Source: Trueperella sp. (GTDB lineage Bacteria > Actinomycetota > Actinomycetes > Actinomycetales > Actinomycetaceae). Taken from it: DNA of 64,000 nucleotides. Below the pieces are notes generated by a model that searched no databases, had not been told where the DNA came from, and worked only from the letters and a program-made list of their open reading frames with translations. The stretch lies in the NCBI GenBank assembly GCA_030532125.1, contig JAUNLU010000001.1, forward strand, positions 487,960-551,959, written 5' to 3'. Below, piece by piece: positions 1-8,718 of this stretch (positions are counted from its first letter, which is position 1; each line of letters begins with the position of its first letter). A program made the translations under genes and the position numbers.

Positions 1-1017
1 GTATCTGCATCTTCGCTGGCCTCAGCTTTTGCGGAGAACTACTGGCAGCTCCTGATTTTCCGTTCTGTGGGCGGCATCGGCTCGGTCACATTCACAGTGG
101 CGGCGATGTCACTGATTATTCGGCTGGCGCCACCACATGCCCGAGGGCGGGCTTCAGCTGCGTATGGCGCCGGATTCTTGATCGGCAATATCGCCGGCCC
201 GGCAGTAGGCGCCTTGCTGGCCCCCCTGGGTTACCGCTGGCCGTTTGCCATCTATGCGGCGTTTTTGATGGTGGCGTTCGTGATTGTGGCGTGGCAGATC
301 CCGGCCACTTCGCACAAGAAGATCAGCCTAAAAGAACTAGAAGAAGAACAAGACGCCCAAAAACACGTCAAAGCTGCACCGAAGCCAAACCCTGATCCCA
401 AAGTGGTATCGCCGATGACGGTGCGCGAAGCCCTACAAATAAAACTTTTCCGGATCGTGCTGCTCACTGCATTCGCTCAAGGGTGGACCAATTTGGGCGT
501 GCGCGTGGCAGTGGTGCCACTGTTAGCGGCGTCAATAGTGGGCGGCCCTGAATGGTTGCCAGGCGGTGCGCTCGCGGCATTCGCCATCGGTAACGGGCTG
601 GCGCTGGCCCGCGCGGGCGCCTGGTCAGATAGATATGGGCGCCGACCAATCGTCATCACCGGTTTGTTGGTCTCCGCCGCCTTCACTATTGCTATGGGGA
701 TGTCCACCAGTGCGACGCCGATGCTAGTAATTAGCTTGTTTGCGGGTATGGGCTCGGGGCTAGTGCAGCCCTCCCAACAAGGAGCAGTAGCTGACGTTAT
801 CGGCAAACGCCAAGGGAGCCGGGTAGTTTCAACCTTCCAACAGGCCGCTGATCTGGGGCAGATAATCGGTCCGATCGTAGCTGGCATACTGGTGGACGTG
901 AGCGGATTCCGGCTCGCCTACCTGATTTCTGGGATAATTATGCTGGTAGCGGCGTCAGTATGGATCTTTTTTGCGCCACGTAATTCCAATGGGCAGCCAC
1001 AAGCAACGCAAGGCTAA
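1..1017 (+). CDS. MFS transporter, 3' part (5' end outside window)
   Basis: The reading frame is open from the first base, so the gene begins upstream of the window and only the C-terminal part (338 codons) is seen. It encodes many hydrophobic helices separated by a charged central loop (around bases 300-410, rich in Lys and Glu), as in 12-helix major facilitator exporters. The motif DRYGRRP after a helix near base 630 is the family's loop signature between helices 8 and 9. A GTG at 67 is in frame but lies inside a membrane segment and is not a credible start. Substrate unknown; drug or metabolite efflux is the usual guess for this subfamily. Confidence 0.85.
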   Translation, partial: VSASSLASAFAENYWQLLIFRSVGGIGSVTFTVAAMSLIIRLAPPHARGRASAAYGAGFLIGNIAGPAVGALLAPLGYRWPFAIYAAFLMVAFVIVAWQIPATSHKKISLKELEEEQDAQKHVKAAPKPNPDPKVVSPMTVREALQIKLFRIVLLTAFAQGWTNLGVRVAVVPLLAASIVGGPEWLPGGALAAFAIGNGLALARAGAWSDRYGRRPIVITGLLVSAAFTIAMGMSTSATPMLVISLFAGMGSGLVQPSQQGAVADVIGKRQGSRVVSTFQQAADLGQIIGPIVAGILVDVSGFRLAYLISGIIMLVAASVWIFFAPRNSNGQPQATQG

Positions 1018-1115
1018 AACCAGAAATAACCTGGTAGGTTAGTTATCCTTGCAGCGAAACAGAATTATCTAGCTCAGTACCCGCCTAGGCTGGTAACAAG
1101 AGAGAAGGAGTGATC

Positions 1116-1550
1116 ATGAGCAAATACGCACATGTATACAACGACCAAGGCAAGAAGCCATTTGTGCTGGATATCGAAAAAGAGACCATAGGTAACACCA
1201 ACTTCCGCACTACGATGTGGACGGGCGAATACCTGCAGATGACGGTTATGGATATCCCAGTAGGTGGCGATATCGGACTGGAAGTACACGATGATCACGA
1301 CCAATTCTTGCGGGTTGAACAGGGTAAAGGTCTATGCCAGATGGGCCCAGCTGAGAACGATCTGAGTTTCGAAGCTAATGTCAGCGATGACTGGGCGATT
1401 TTCGTGCCGGCAGGTACCTGGCATAACATCACCAACACTGGTGATGAGCCGCTGAAACTGTACACCATCTATGCGGCACCGGATCACGTAGCTGGTACGG
1501 TACACGCCACCGCGGAAGACGCCGCAAACGATCCGAACGAACAACACTAA
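1116..1550 (+). CDS. Cupin-domain protein
   Basis: A 144-residue single-domain cupin. His58 and His61 with nearby Asp and Glu residues form the first metal-binding cupin motif, and the PAGTWH segment with His103 forms the second, so a metal centre is likely. The ATG at 1116 is preferred to a GTG six bases earlier because the AGAAGGAG ribosome site ends just before it; the GTG would lie inside that site. Such small cupins are often sugar isomerases, dioxygenases or binding proteins; the sequence does not say which. It converges on the ROK kinase gene and shares its terminator. Confidence 0.8.
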   Translation: MSKYAHVYNDQGKKPFVLDIEKETIGNTNFRTTMWTGEYLQMTVMDIPVGGDIGLEVHDDHDQFLRVEQGKGLCQMGPAENDLSFEANVSDDWAIFVPAGTWHNITNTGDEPLKLYTIYAAPDHVAGTVHATAEDAANDPNEQH

Positions 1551-1568
1551 AATTCGGAATTAAGCGCT

Positions 1569-1616
1569 AAATAGGGTTGGGGTCGCAAGAAATCTCTTGC
1601 GACCCCAACCCTATTT
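1569..1616. terminator. Bidirectional hairpin between cupin and ROK kinase genes
   Basis: A perfect 22-bp inverted repeat (1569-1590 with 1595-1616) with a 4-base AATC loop lies between two convergent genes. The outer arms are A/T-rich, so each strand ends in a short T run. This fits an intrinsic terminator used from both sides. Confidence 0.85.
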
Positions 1617-1629
1617 ACTAATAGAAAAC

Positions 1630-2577
1630 TTACCGAGGCAGCCGGCGAGCCAAATCGGCGGCGCCGATAATACCGGCGTCGTTACTCAACTCGGCCAATA
1701 CGATCGGCGGGACTTTGCGGAAGTCGCGGGCGGTGAGGCGGGTCTCGAATTGGCGGCGCGCGGGATCGAGCAGGATATTGCCCGCTTCGGATACTCCACC
1801 AGCGAGCACGAATACTTCGGGATCCAGCAGGGCGGCCAGATCAGCCATCCCTTGCCCTAGCCATTTGCCGATCTCCTCATAAACTTCCAGCGAAAGTTCG
1901 TCGCCACGCTTGGCGCATTGGGTGACCATGAAACCGGATATCTGCTCAATTGATCCGCCGGACATTTCCAGTAGAGCACCGGCGCGGGCGGGATCCTGGG
2001 CGGCAAATTCACGCCCAATCCGCGTCATGGCGCTGCCAGAGGAGTACATCTCCCAGCAGCCCTTTTGCCCGCAGCCGCAGGGGACCCCATTGGGGACCAT
2101 GTTCATGTGCCCGATTTCGGCGCCGAAGCCAGTGGAGCCGCGCAATAGTTCCCCGCGATAAATAATGCCGCCGCCGATTCCGGTACCTACCGTTACGGTA
2201 ACTGCAGAAGAAAACTCTTTCGCTGCGCCAAATTGGTATTCGCCCCACGCCGCCACATTGGCATCGTTCTCCAAAAGTACGGGGAGTTCGACGGCGGCAG
2301 AGATTATTTCCGCTAATGGTTCGTTGCGCCAATTCAGGTTAGGCGAGAACATGATGGTAGTGCGGCTGTTGTCAATAAAACCAGCTGCGCCGATCCCCAC
2401 AGCACTGACCTGGTGGCGGCTGCGCAGCTGCGCAATACCGGTGATAATCGCATCTGCCACCGCTTGCGGGCTATGTGCCGGAGTCGATACCCGCACCTGC
2501 TCCACAATTTTGCCATCTGGCGAAACTACTCCCGCGGCAATTTTCGTGCCGCCAACATCCACACCAATCGTTAACAT
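1630..2577 (-). CDS. ROK-family sugar kinase, probable glucokinase
   Basis: 315 residues, the normal length for ROK kinases. The N-terminal phosphate-binding motif DVGGTK is at residues 7-12, a catalytic NDAN segment follows in the middle, a glycine-rich TVGTGIGGG stretch comes next, and the ROK zinc motif CGCGQKGCWE is intact. These indicate ATP-dependent (or polyphosphate-dependent) phosphorylation of glucose or a related hexose in the cytoplasm. There is no DNA-binding N-terminus, so it is a kinase and not a NagC/XylR-type repressor. No clear ribosome site precedes the ATG; a GAAGAT box six bases upstream is a weak leaderless-type candidate. Exact sugar specificity is not shown. Confidence 0.88.
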   Translation of the reverse strand: MLTIGVDVGGTKIAAGVVSPDGKIVEQVRVSTPAHSPQAVADAIITGIAQLRSRHQVSAVGIGAAGFIDNSRTTIMFSPNLNWRNEPLAEIISAAVELPVLLENDANVAAWGEYQFGAAKEFSSAVTVTVGTGIGGGIIYRGELLRGSTGFGAEIGHMNMVPNGVPCGCGQKGCWEMYSSGSAMTRIGREFAAQDPARAGALLEMSGGSIEQISGFMVTQCAKRGDELSLEVYEEIGKWLGQGMADLAALLDPEVFVLAGGVSEAGNILLDPARRQFETRLTARDFRKVPPIVLAELSNDAGIIGAADLARRLPR

Positions 2578-2619
2578 GGGCTCATCTTCTCATAACCCGC
2601 GCCAGGCGGGCAGGTGTAC

Positions 2620-3432
2620 TCAAGATTTTGTGAGCGGCGCGGATTCTTCCGCAGATTCTGCACTGCGGTGGGTGGGGGCTGAGTCGGCGTCGGTGACGAT
2701 GACGCTAGCTTGGGAAAGTACCCGGGTCACGATTATAGTGCAAATGGTCTGCACCAGCATTACCCCTACCAGCACGATTAGCTGGAACCGGGCAGCTTCT
2801 ATCGGGGAAGCCCCGCCAATCAACGCCCCCACAAAAGCGCCAGGCAGAGTCACCAAACCAGTGTTCTTGGTCTGATCCAAATTGGGGATCAATGCTTCTT
2901 GGGAAGAAATCTGGGCAATGCGGGCGAATGCCACCCGAGAGGGGGCGCCCAGTGCCAGCCAACCCTCAATCTCTCCCGCATTAGCCTTACTGGCACTGAG
3001 GAAATTGCGTCCGGTCAGCGTAGCGCCAGACATGGCATTACCAGTAATGATGCCGCCGATTGCGATCACATTGGAAACCGTTAGGTCCATCATCTGCAGC
3101 GCAAAAATAAGCGTCCCGGTGATCGTTGCCGAGACGACTATCCCCAGTGCAGCAGCGCGCCGGCCGTAGGGCAATTCCGATATTCGTTTCCCGGAGGTGG
3201 CGGAAGCTACGGTGAGCATTACCGCGAGCATAAGCACCGCCGTCCAGGGATAGGTGAAAACACCCTGTAGTACCACTGCCACAAATGTTAATTGGAGTAC
3301 AGCTCGCAGTGCAGCGACCAGCGGTTGCAAGCTCAGTTTTATGCGTGCCCAACGCTGTAATGCCAACACCATGACCAGCATGAGGCTGAGGCCGACGCCG
3401 GTAATTATCAGTAGTTTTACTGGGATTTCCAT
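2620..3432 (-). CDS. FetB/UPF0014-family ABC transporter permease
   Basis: 270 residues with about seven hydrophobic segments. The middle (ALGAP followed by AFARIAQ, then LPGAFVGALIGGASP) resembles the conserved coupling and membrane region of FetB/YbbM permeases, which with the FetA ATPase export iron in Escherichia coli. The C-terminus is short, polar and Ser/Glu-rich. No ATPase gene is adjacent: the upstream neighbour is dnaK (divergent) and the downstream one is the ROK kinase 42 bases away. A GAGGAT ribosome-site match precedes the ATG. The family is clear; substrate and partner are not. Confidence 0.82.
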   Translation of the reverse strand: MEIPVKLLIITGVGLSLMLVMVLALQRWARIKLSLQPLVAALRAVLQLTFVAVVLQGVFTYPWTAVLMLAVMLTVASATSGKRISELPYGRRAAALGIVVSATITGTLIFALQMMDLTVSNVIAIGGIITGNAMSGATLTGRNFLSASKANAGEIEGWLALGAPSRVAFARIAQISSQEALIPNLDQTKNTGLVTLPGAFVGALIGGASPIEAARFQLIVLVGVMLVQTICTIIVTRVLSQASVIVTDADSAPTHRSAESAEESAPLTKS

Positions 3433-3518
3433 TTATCCTCGGTTCTTTTGCGGTTTAACTAAGTCTAGGGGAATTTGCGAAATTTTGGGAACGCGGGAAT
3501 AAATACCCATTCTGCAAA

Positions 3519-3539
3519 GTTGAGTTAATCAGACTCAAG
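3519..3539. promoter_or_regulatory. HAIR element (HspR operator) upstream of dnaK
   Basis: GTTGAGT, seven bases, then ACTCAAG: this matches the HspR-associated inverted repeat CTTGAGT-N7-ACTCAAG at all but the first base. It lies about 100 bases upstream of dnaK, and the hspR gene is in the same operon, giving the known autoregulated loop in which HspR with DnaK represses the operon. Confidence 0.88.
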
Positions 3540-3641
3540 AATTGCCCAGTGGTGTAGACATAACTTGCTGATTGCGGCATACTTGGTTTCGGAAGGTTTG
3601 TAGCGCTGGCTGCGGCTGGCGAATAGAAGGAGTGAATGAAT

Positions 3642-5528
3642 ATGGCACGAGCAGTTGGTATCGACCTTGGTACGACTAACTCTGTGGTCTCCGTCCTAGA
3701 AGGTGGGGAACCCACAGTAATCGCCAACGCTGAGGGGCAGCGCACTACCCCGTCGGTAGTTGGTTTTTCTAAAACTGGTGAGGTGCTGGTAGGGGAAATT
3801 GCCAAGCGCCAAGCTGTAACGAACGTAGAACGCACGGTTTCTTCCGTCAAACGGCACATGGGTGACCCGGACTGGAAGATTGAAATTGATGACAAATCGT
3901 ATAACGCCCAGCAAATTTCGGCGTTCATCCTGCAGAAGCTGAAGAAAGACGCCGAAGCCTACTTGGGTGAACCGGTCACGGATGCAGTTATTACCGTCCC
4001 GGCTTACTTCAACGACGCTCAGCGGCAAGCCACAAAAGACGCCGGTCAGATTGCCGGTCTGAAAGTGGAGCGGATCGTCAATGAACCCACGGCCGCAGCG
4101 CTGGCTTACGGGCTCGAAAAAGGCAAGCAAGACGAACTCATTCTGGTGTTCGACTTGGGCGGCGGCACGTTCGACGTCTCCCTGCTGGAAATCGGCAAGG
4201 ATGACGACGATTTCTCCATCATCCAGGTTCGCGCCACCTCTGGCGATAACAAGCTCGGCGGTGACGACTGGGATCAGCGCATCGTTGATTGGCTGATCAG
4301 CCAGGTAAAGAACAACTACGGCGTCGATCTTTCTAAGGACAAGATCGCGCTGCAGCGGCTGAAGGAAGCCGCGGAACAGGCCAAGAAGGAACTGTCCTCC
4401 GCCACTTCCACCAATATCACCCTGCAGTATCTGTCGATGTCGGAAAACGGGCCAATCCATCTGGATGAGAAGCTGACCCGCGCCAAGTTTGAAGATATGA
4501 CGAAGGATCTGTTGGAGCGCACCAAGGCCCCGTTCAAGAAGGTAATTGAAGACGCCCAGATCAAGCTGTCCGATATTGACCATGTGGTCATGGTGGGCGG
4601 CTCTACCCGGATGCCGGCAGTCACCGAAGTCATTAAGGAACTCACGGGTGGCAAGGAGCCCAACAAGGGCGTTAACCCAGACGAAGTGGTGGCAGTTGGC
4701 GCTGCGCTGCAGGCTGGTGTTATCACCGGTGACCGCAAGGACGTGCTCCTGATCGACGTCACCCCGCTTTCCCTCGGTATCGAAACCAAGGGCGGCGTGA
4801 TGACCAAGCTGATCGAGCGTAACACCGCAATTCCGACTAAGCGTTCGGACGTATTCTCTACCGCGGAAGACAACCAGCCCTCGGTGCTGATCCAGGTTTA
4901 CCAGGGTGAACGTTCTTTCGCGCGGGATAACAAGCTGTTGGGCACCTTCGAGCTTTCGGGCATTGCCCCGGCGCCACGCGGTATCCCGCAGATCGAAGTG
5001 AATTTCGATATTGACGCCAACGGTATCGTCCACGTTTCCGCTAAGGATCTCGGCACGGGCAAGGAGCAGTCGGTGACCATCACCGGTGGCTCGGCGCTGT
5101 CGAAAGAAGACATTGACCGCATGGTCAAAGAAGCAGAAGAACACGCCGCAGAGGACGCCAAGCGCAAGGAGGAAGCCGAAGTTCGCAACACTGCCGAACA
5201 GCAGGTTTACTCGATTGACAAGCTCCTCGAGGACAACAAGGACAAGCTGGACGACGCCGTCGTCACCGAAGTCAAGGAAGCTAATGATGCGCTCCGCACC
5301 GCGCTCGAGGGCGACGATGTGGCGGCAATCAAGTCCGCACAGGAGGACTTGAACACTAAGGCGCAGAAGATTGGTGAAGCGCTGTACGCCCAGCAGGCTG
5401 CGGAAGGTGCCGCCGGTGCTCAGCCGGGTGCCGATGGCTGGACTGCGGCTGGTCAGGCCGGTCAAGCCGGAGCTGACGCGGCGGAAGACGTCGTAGACGC
5501 CGAAATCGTAGACGAAGACGAAGAATAA
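3642..5528 (+). CDS. dnaK: Chaperone DnaK (Hsp70)
   Basis: 628 residues. The nucleotide-binding domain starts with GIDLGTTNS at residues 6-14, has the phosphate-2 motif DLGGGTFD near residue 172 and the adenosine motif VGGSTRMP near 319. The substrate domain and a helical lid follow, ending in an Ala/Gly-rich tail and an acidic C-terminus. It is the central ATP-dependent folding chaperone, working with DnaJ and GrpE encoded next to it. The ATG at 3642 is chosen over one at 3636 because GAAGGAG at 3626-3632 is nine bases from the former and only three from the latter. First gene of the heat-shock operon, under the HAIR operator. Confidence 0.98.
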   Translation: MARAVGIDLGTTNSVVSVLEGGEPTVIANAEGQRTTPSVVGFSKTGEVLVGEIAKRQAVTNVERTVSSVKRHMGDPDWKIEIDDKSYNAQQISAFILQKLKKDAEAYLGEPVTDAVITVPAYFNDAQRQATKDAGQIAGLKVERIVNEPTAAALAYGLEKGKQDELILVFDLGGGTFDVSLLEIGKDDDDFSIIQVRATSGDNKLGGDDWDQRIVDWLISQVKNNYGVDLSKDKIALQRLKEAAEQAKKELSSATSTNITLQYLSMSENGPIHLDEKLTRAKFEDMTKDLLERTKAPFKKVIEDAQIKLSDIDHVVMVGGSTRMPAVTEVIKELTGGKEPNKGVNPDEVVAVGAALQAGVITGDRKDVLLIDVTPLSLGIETKGGVMTKLIERNTAIPTKRSDVFSTAEDNQPSVLIQVYQGERSFARDNKLLGTFELSGIAPAPRGIPQIEVNFDIDANGIVHVSAKDLGTGKEQSVTITGGSALSKEDIDRMVKEAEEHAAEDAKRKEEAEVRNTAEQQVYSIDKLLEDNKDKLDDAVVTEVKEANDALRTALEGDDVAAIKSAQEDLNTKAQKIGEALYAQQAAEGAAGAQPGADGWTAAGQAGQAGADAAEDVVDAEIVDEDEE

Positions 5529-5597
5529 TCACCAGTTGCGGTCGTGGGGCGCAGTCGGCGATCGGCTGCGCCCCCGCCCTCGAATTAAGGAGTAGCA

Positions 5598-6173
5598 ATG
5601 GCAGACATTGATCCGGAAGACACAGCACAGCCTGTGCCTGGCGACGGCGAGCCAGAAGCTGCTGCTGAGCCAGACGCGGTGGAACCAGATGCAGTGGAGC
5701 CAGAAGCAGTGGAACTATCCGAACTGGATAAGGCACTGCTACAGGTGGCACAACTGGAAGAAGATTTAGCGCGGCGCAATGCCGATCTCTACAACCTGCG
5801 CCAGGAGTACAACGGATACGTGAAACGCTCCAAGGCGGACGGTATCGCCCAGCGCGATGCCGGAATTGCTAAGGTGCTGGACACCCTATTGACCGTATTG
5901 GATGACGCCGCTTTGGCGCGTGAACACGGTGACCTAGTGGGGCCGGCCGGCACGATTGTGGAGAAACTCGAATCCACTTTGGGTACTAATTTCCGGCTGC
6001 ACCGCTTCGGCGCGGCGGGGGAAGAATTTGACCCACAGCTGCATGATGCGCTGATGCACAGCACGTCGGCTGAGGTGGAAAAAGAACAGATTGCGCAACT
6101 GATTCAGCCGGGCTATATGTACGGCGATCGAGTACTGCGCCCCGCGCGGGTGGCAGTGGTGTCGCCAGAGTGA
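5598..6173 (+). CDS. grpE: Nucleotide exchange factor GrpE
   Basis: 191 residues. An acidic, Ala/Glu/Pro-rich N-terminal tail of about 45 residues is followed by a long helix with the conserved RRNADLYNLRQEY pattern and then the small beta domain (FGAAGEEFDPQLHDAL, ending VLRPARVAV). GrpE homodimers release ADP from DnaK. A GGAG ribosome site sits before the ATG. The gap to dnaK is 69 bases with no obvious terminator, consistent with co-transcription from the dnaK promoter. Confidence 0.96.
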   Translation: MADIDPEDTAQPVPGDGEPEAAAEPDAVEPDAVEPEAVELSELDKALLQVAQLEEDLARRNADLYNLRQEYNGYVKRSKADGIAQRDAGIAKVLDTLLTVLDDAALAREHGDLVGPAGTIVEKLESTLGTNFRLHRFGAAGEEFDPQLHDALMHSTSAEVEKEQIAQLIQPGYMYGDRVLRPARVAVVSPE

Positions 6174-6213
6174 GCCCAGCAGCGCAGCAGATTTTTAAGG
6201 AGGTGAGACGTAA

Positions 6214-7212
6214 ATGGCTAGTCAAGATTGGATGACTAAAGATTTCTACGGCGCCCTCGGGGTTAAGAAAACCGCGAGTGCTGAGGAAATAAAAAAGGCG
6301 TACAACACTTACGCCCGCAAATACCACCCGGATCGCAATCCGGGAGATAAAGCGGCGGAGGAGAAGTTCAAAGCAGCTTCTGAGGCCTACCAGGTGTTAT
6401 CCAACGACGAAGATCGCAAGCAATACGATGCCCTGCGGCAAATGGCCGGTGGCGGTGCCCGCTTCTCCCCAGGTAGCAACGGCGGCTTTGAAGATATCTT
6501 CTCCATGTTCGGCGGTGGTCCAGGCGGCGGCAGTGGCAATGTGCGATACACCAGCACCGGTGGCGGCGCCGGATTTGAAGATATTCTCTCGTCGATGTTT
6601 GGCGGTGGAGGATCCGGGGCAGCGGGTGGCGGTTTCGGGTTTGGCTCCCGGCGTCGTCCTACAAAAGGGGCAGACGTCACGGCGAGCGTATCCCTGCCAT
6701 TGCGTCAAGCCGTAGACGGCGCCACGGTGACAGTAGGTACCGGGCGCGAACAGGTTACTGCGCGGATACCCGCGGGCGTTTCCGATGGGCAGACCATCCG
6801 CATTGCCGGCAAAGGGCAGCCGGGGTCAAATGGCGGCGAGCCAGGTGACATCCTGGTGAAAGTCAGCGTAGAACCACACCCAGTGTATGAGCTAAAAGGC
6901 AAAGACGTTTACGTCAATTTGCCAGTCACATTTGATGAGGCTGCGCTGGGGGCCACCGTAGAGGTTCCCACTATTCACGGCACTAACGTGAAGGTGAAGA
7001 TTCCCGCGGGGTCTTCAACTGACAAGGTCATGCGGGTACGCGGCAAAGGCGTTACCAGCGGGCGAGGCAATGCCGGCGATATGTATGTGCGCATCAAAAT
7101 CGTGGTGCCCAGCAAATTGTCTGCCGAGTCACGCAAAGCGGTTGAGGCGTTCCGCAAGAGCGCCCAAGGTACCGATCCCCGCAAAGAATTCCGTACTATG
7201 GCGCAGTTATAG
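6214..7212 (+). CDS. dnaJ: DnaJ-type co-chaperone without zinc finger
   Basis: 332 residues. A J domain occupies residues 9-75 with the HPD motif inside KYHPDRNPG. A Gly/Phe-rich linker of about 65 residues follows, then the two beta-barrel C-terminal domains (RIPAGVSDGQTIRI and KIPAGSSTDKVMRV). The CxxCxGxG zinc repeats that separate these parts in class I DnaJ are absent, so this is a class II (CbpA-like) protein in the normal dnaJ position. It stimulates the DnaK ATPase and delivers clients. Ribosome site AAGGAGGTGAG precedes the ATG. A second, zinc-finger DnaJ may exist elsewhere in the genome. Confidence 0.94.
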   Translation: MASQDWMTKDFYGALGVKKTASAEEIKKAYNTYARKYHPDRNPGDKAAEEKFKAASEAYQVLSNDEDRKQYDALRQMAGGGARFSPGSNGGFEDIFSMFGGGPGGGSGNVRYTSTGGGAGFEDILSSMFGGGGSGAAGGGFGFGSRRRPTKGADVTASVSLPLRQAVDGATVTVGTGREQVTARIPAGVSDGQTIRIAGKGQPGSNGGEPGDILVKVSVEPHPVYELKGKDVYVNLPVTFDEAALGATVEVPTIHGTNVKVKIPAGSSTDKVMRVRGKGVTSGRGNAGDMYVRIKIVVPSKLSAESRKAVEAFRKSAQGTDPRKEFRTMAQL

Positions 7213-7253
7213 CGCAATAGCTGCCGAGTTAGGTGGCACTGGAAGGAGGAGCG

Positions 7254-7760
7254 ATGGCACGGGTTCCACGCAATGCGGCTATTTTGACGGTCTCAGTGGC
7301 TGCTGAGCTGGCGGGCATGCACGCTCAGACGGTGCGCCAATACGACCGGCTGGGCTTGGTGGTTGCCAAACGCACCCGCGGCGGCGGGCGGCGCTATTCG
7401 CTGGACGACGTCGCAAAACTGCAAGAAATACAGCGGCTTTCCCAAGAGGAAGGCATAAACCTGGCTGGTATTGCCCGGATATTCCAACTGAAAGACCAAG
7501 TAGATCGGCTGCAACGCGCCAATGACCGTATGGAGCGAGAACTGGGGCGAGTGGGCGAGCTCAACGAGTATCTGCGGCAAAAAGTGGCCACCCAGGAACA
7601 GCGCAGCTCGCGCGTCTTTGCTGCGGACACTAGCGGCGGCATAACTGTGGCCGAGCGGTGGGATATGTTGCGCGAAGTACTCCGCAACGAAATGCTCGCC
7701 ACGGGGCAAGAAGTTGTGTTGTGGCGTCCGCGCACCATCACCGTATTCCCGGACGACTGA
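7254..7760 (+). CDS. hspR: HspR, MerR-family heat-shock repressor
   Basis: 168 residues. A MerR-type winged helix-turn-helix at about residues 8-75 (SVAAELAGMHAQTVRQYDRLGL, here split at VRQ/YDR, then GGGRRYSLDDV) is followed by a coiled-coil helix rich in Arg, Glu and Leu and a short C-terminal region. HspR binds HAIR sites with DnaK as co-repressor. The ATG at 7254 is preferred because GGAAGGAGG at 7241-7249 directly precedes it; an in-frame GTG at 7233 would place that site inside the gene. It follows dnaJ by 41 bases and closes the feedback loop on the operator at 3519. Confidence 0.95.
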   Translation: MARVPRNAAILTVSVAAELAGMHAQTVRQYDRLGLVVAKRTRGGGRRYSLDDVAKLQEIQRLSQEEGINLAGIARIFQLKDQVDRLQRANDRMERELGRVGELNEYLRQKVATQEQRSSRVFAADTSGGITVAERWDMLREVLRNEMLATGQEVVLWRPRTITVFPDD

Positions 7761-7772
7761 CAGGGCGCGGCA

Positions 7773-8693
7773 ATGTTTGGCAGATTTGCCCCCTCGCCAA
7801 CCGGAGATTTCCACCTGGGTAATCTCCGTACCGGGATGTTGGCGTGGGCGTTTGCTCGTTACGCCGGGCTGGGTTTTCACCTGCGAGTGGAAGACCTGGA
7901 CGATCGCAGCCGCCCCGAGTTCAGCCAGCGCCAGCTGGAAGATTTGGCTGCGCTCGGGGTCGAATGGGATGAACCGGTACTGTACCAGTCCACTCGGAAG
8001 CCGCGGTATGAAGAAATTTTTGCGGAACTGCAGGCGCGGGGCTTGATCTACGAGTGCTACTGCACCCGCCGGGAACTGGCGCAGATCGCGGCGGCGCCGC
8101 ATACGCCACCGGGTGCTTATCCCGGCACCTGCCGAAATCTGAGCGCAGCGCAGCGGGAGCGCCGGCGCGCTGAACTAGCGGAATTGGGGCGCGGGCCCGC
8201 ATTCCGGCTGCGCACCGAAATAGCTGAACTGACCATAACTGACCAACTCTATGGGGACTACACCGGAGCAGTGGATGACTTCATAATCCGCCGCTCGGAC
8301 GGCGTATTCTCCTACAACTTCGTATCGGTGGTTGACGACGCCGATTTCCACATCTCGCAGATTGTGCGCGGTGATGACCTGTTGCCATCTACTGCGCGCC
8401 AGGCGTATCTGCAAGATATTTTGGCTGCGCCGCGCCCCAGCTATGCGCATGTGCCGCTGGTGTTGAACCTGGCCGGGCAACGGTTGGCGAAGCGTGACGG
8501 TGCAGTGAGCCGGCGCCAACTAGCTGAGTTCGGCTGGCAAACAGCAGACATTATCCAACTTTTAGCTGCCTCCTTAGGGTGGGCAGAAGTACGCAGTGGA
8601 ACAGAATTTTTGCGCCGTTTCGATCCGGGGCAGTTGCCACGGGAGCCGTGGCTAGTGGATGTGGTGCAGTTAGAACACGGCCCCCAGTTCTAG
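7773..8693 (+). CDS. gluQRS: Glutamyl-Q tRNA(Asp) synthetase
   Basis: 306 residues, much shorter than a full GluRS because the anticodon-binding domain is missing. Class I synthetase signatures are present: FAPSPTGDFHLGN (HIGH-type) at residues 5-17 and LAKRDGA (KMSKS-type) near residue 240. A zinc-type set occurs at ECYC and later TC. The enzyme attaches glutamate to queuosine in tRNA(Asp), and a tRNA-Asp with a GUC anticodon is encoded at 35969. It starts 12 bases after hspR and ends 25 bases before clpB, so it seems to be part of the chaperone operon, an unexpected place for it. The ribosome site is weak. Confidence 0.9.
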   Translation: MFGRFAPSPTGDFHLGNLRTGMLAWAFARYAGLGFHLRVEDLDDRSRPEFSQRQLEDLAALGVEWDEPVLYQSTRKPRYEEIFAELQARGLIYECYCTRRELAQIAAAPHTPPGAYPGTCRNLSAAQRERRRAELAELGRGPAFRLRTEIAELTITDQLYGDYTGAVDDFIIRRSDGVFSYNFVSVVDDADFHISQIVRGDDLLPSTARQAYLQDILAAPRPSYAHVPLVLNLAGQRLAKRDGAVSRRQLAEFGWQTADIIQLLAASLGWAEVRSGTEFLRRFDPGQLPREPWLVDVVQLEHGPQF

Positions 8694-8697
8694 AACT
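8686..8697. promoter_or_regulatory. Palindrome just before clpB
   Basis: AGTTCTAGAACT is a perfect 12-bp palindrome overlapping the last codons of gluQRS, 21 bases before the clpB start. It does not match HAIR. It may be an operator for an internal clpB promoter, or chance. Confidence 0.3.
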
Positions 8698-8718
8698 TGG
8701 GAGCTAAAGGAGAATGAC

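Noticed and set aside
3696-5465. A 589-codon open frame antisense to dnaK
   Set aside because: It lies fully inside dnaK, lacks a ribosome site and has no recognisable protein features. It is a result of the codon bias of a highly expressed gene.
8694-8718. A second HAIR element before clpB
   Set aside because: No CTTGAGT-N7-ACTCAAG match is found between gluQRS and clpB.
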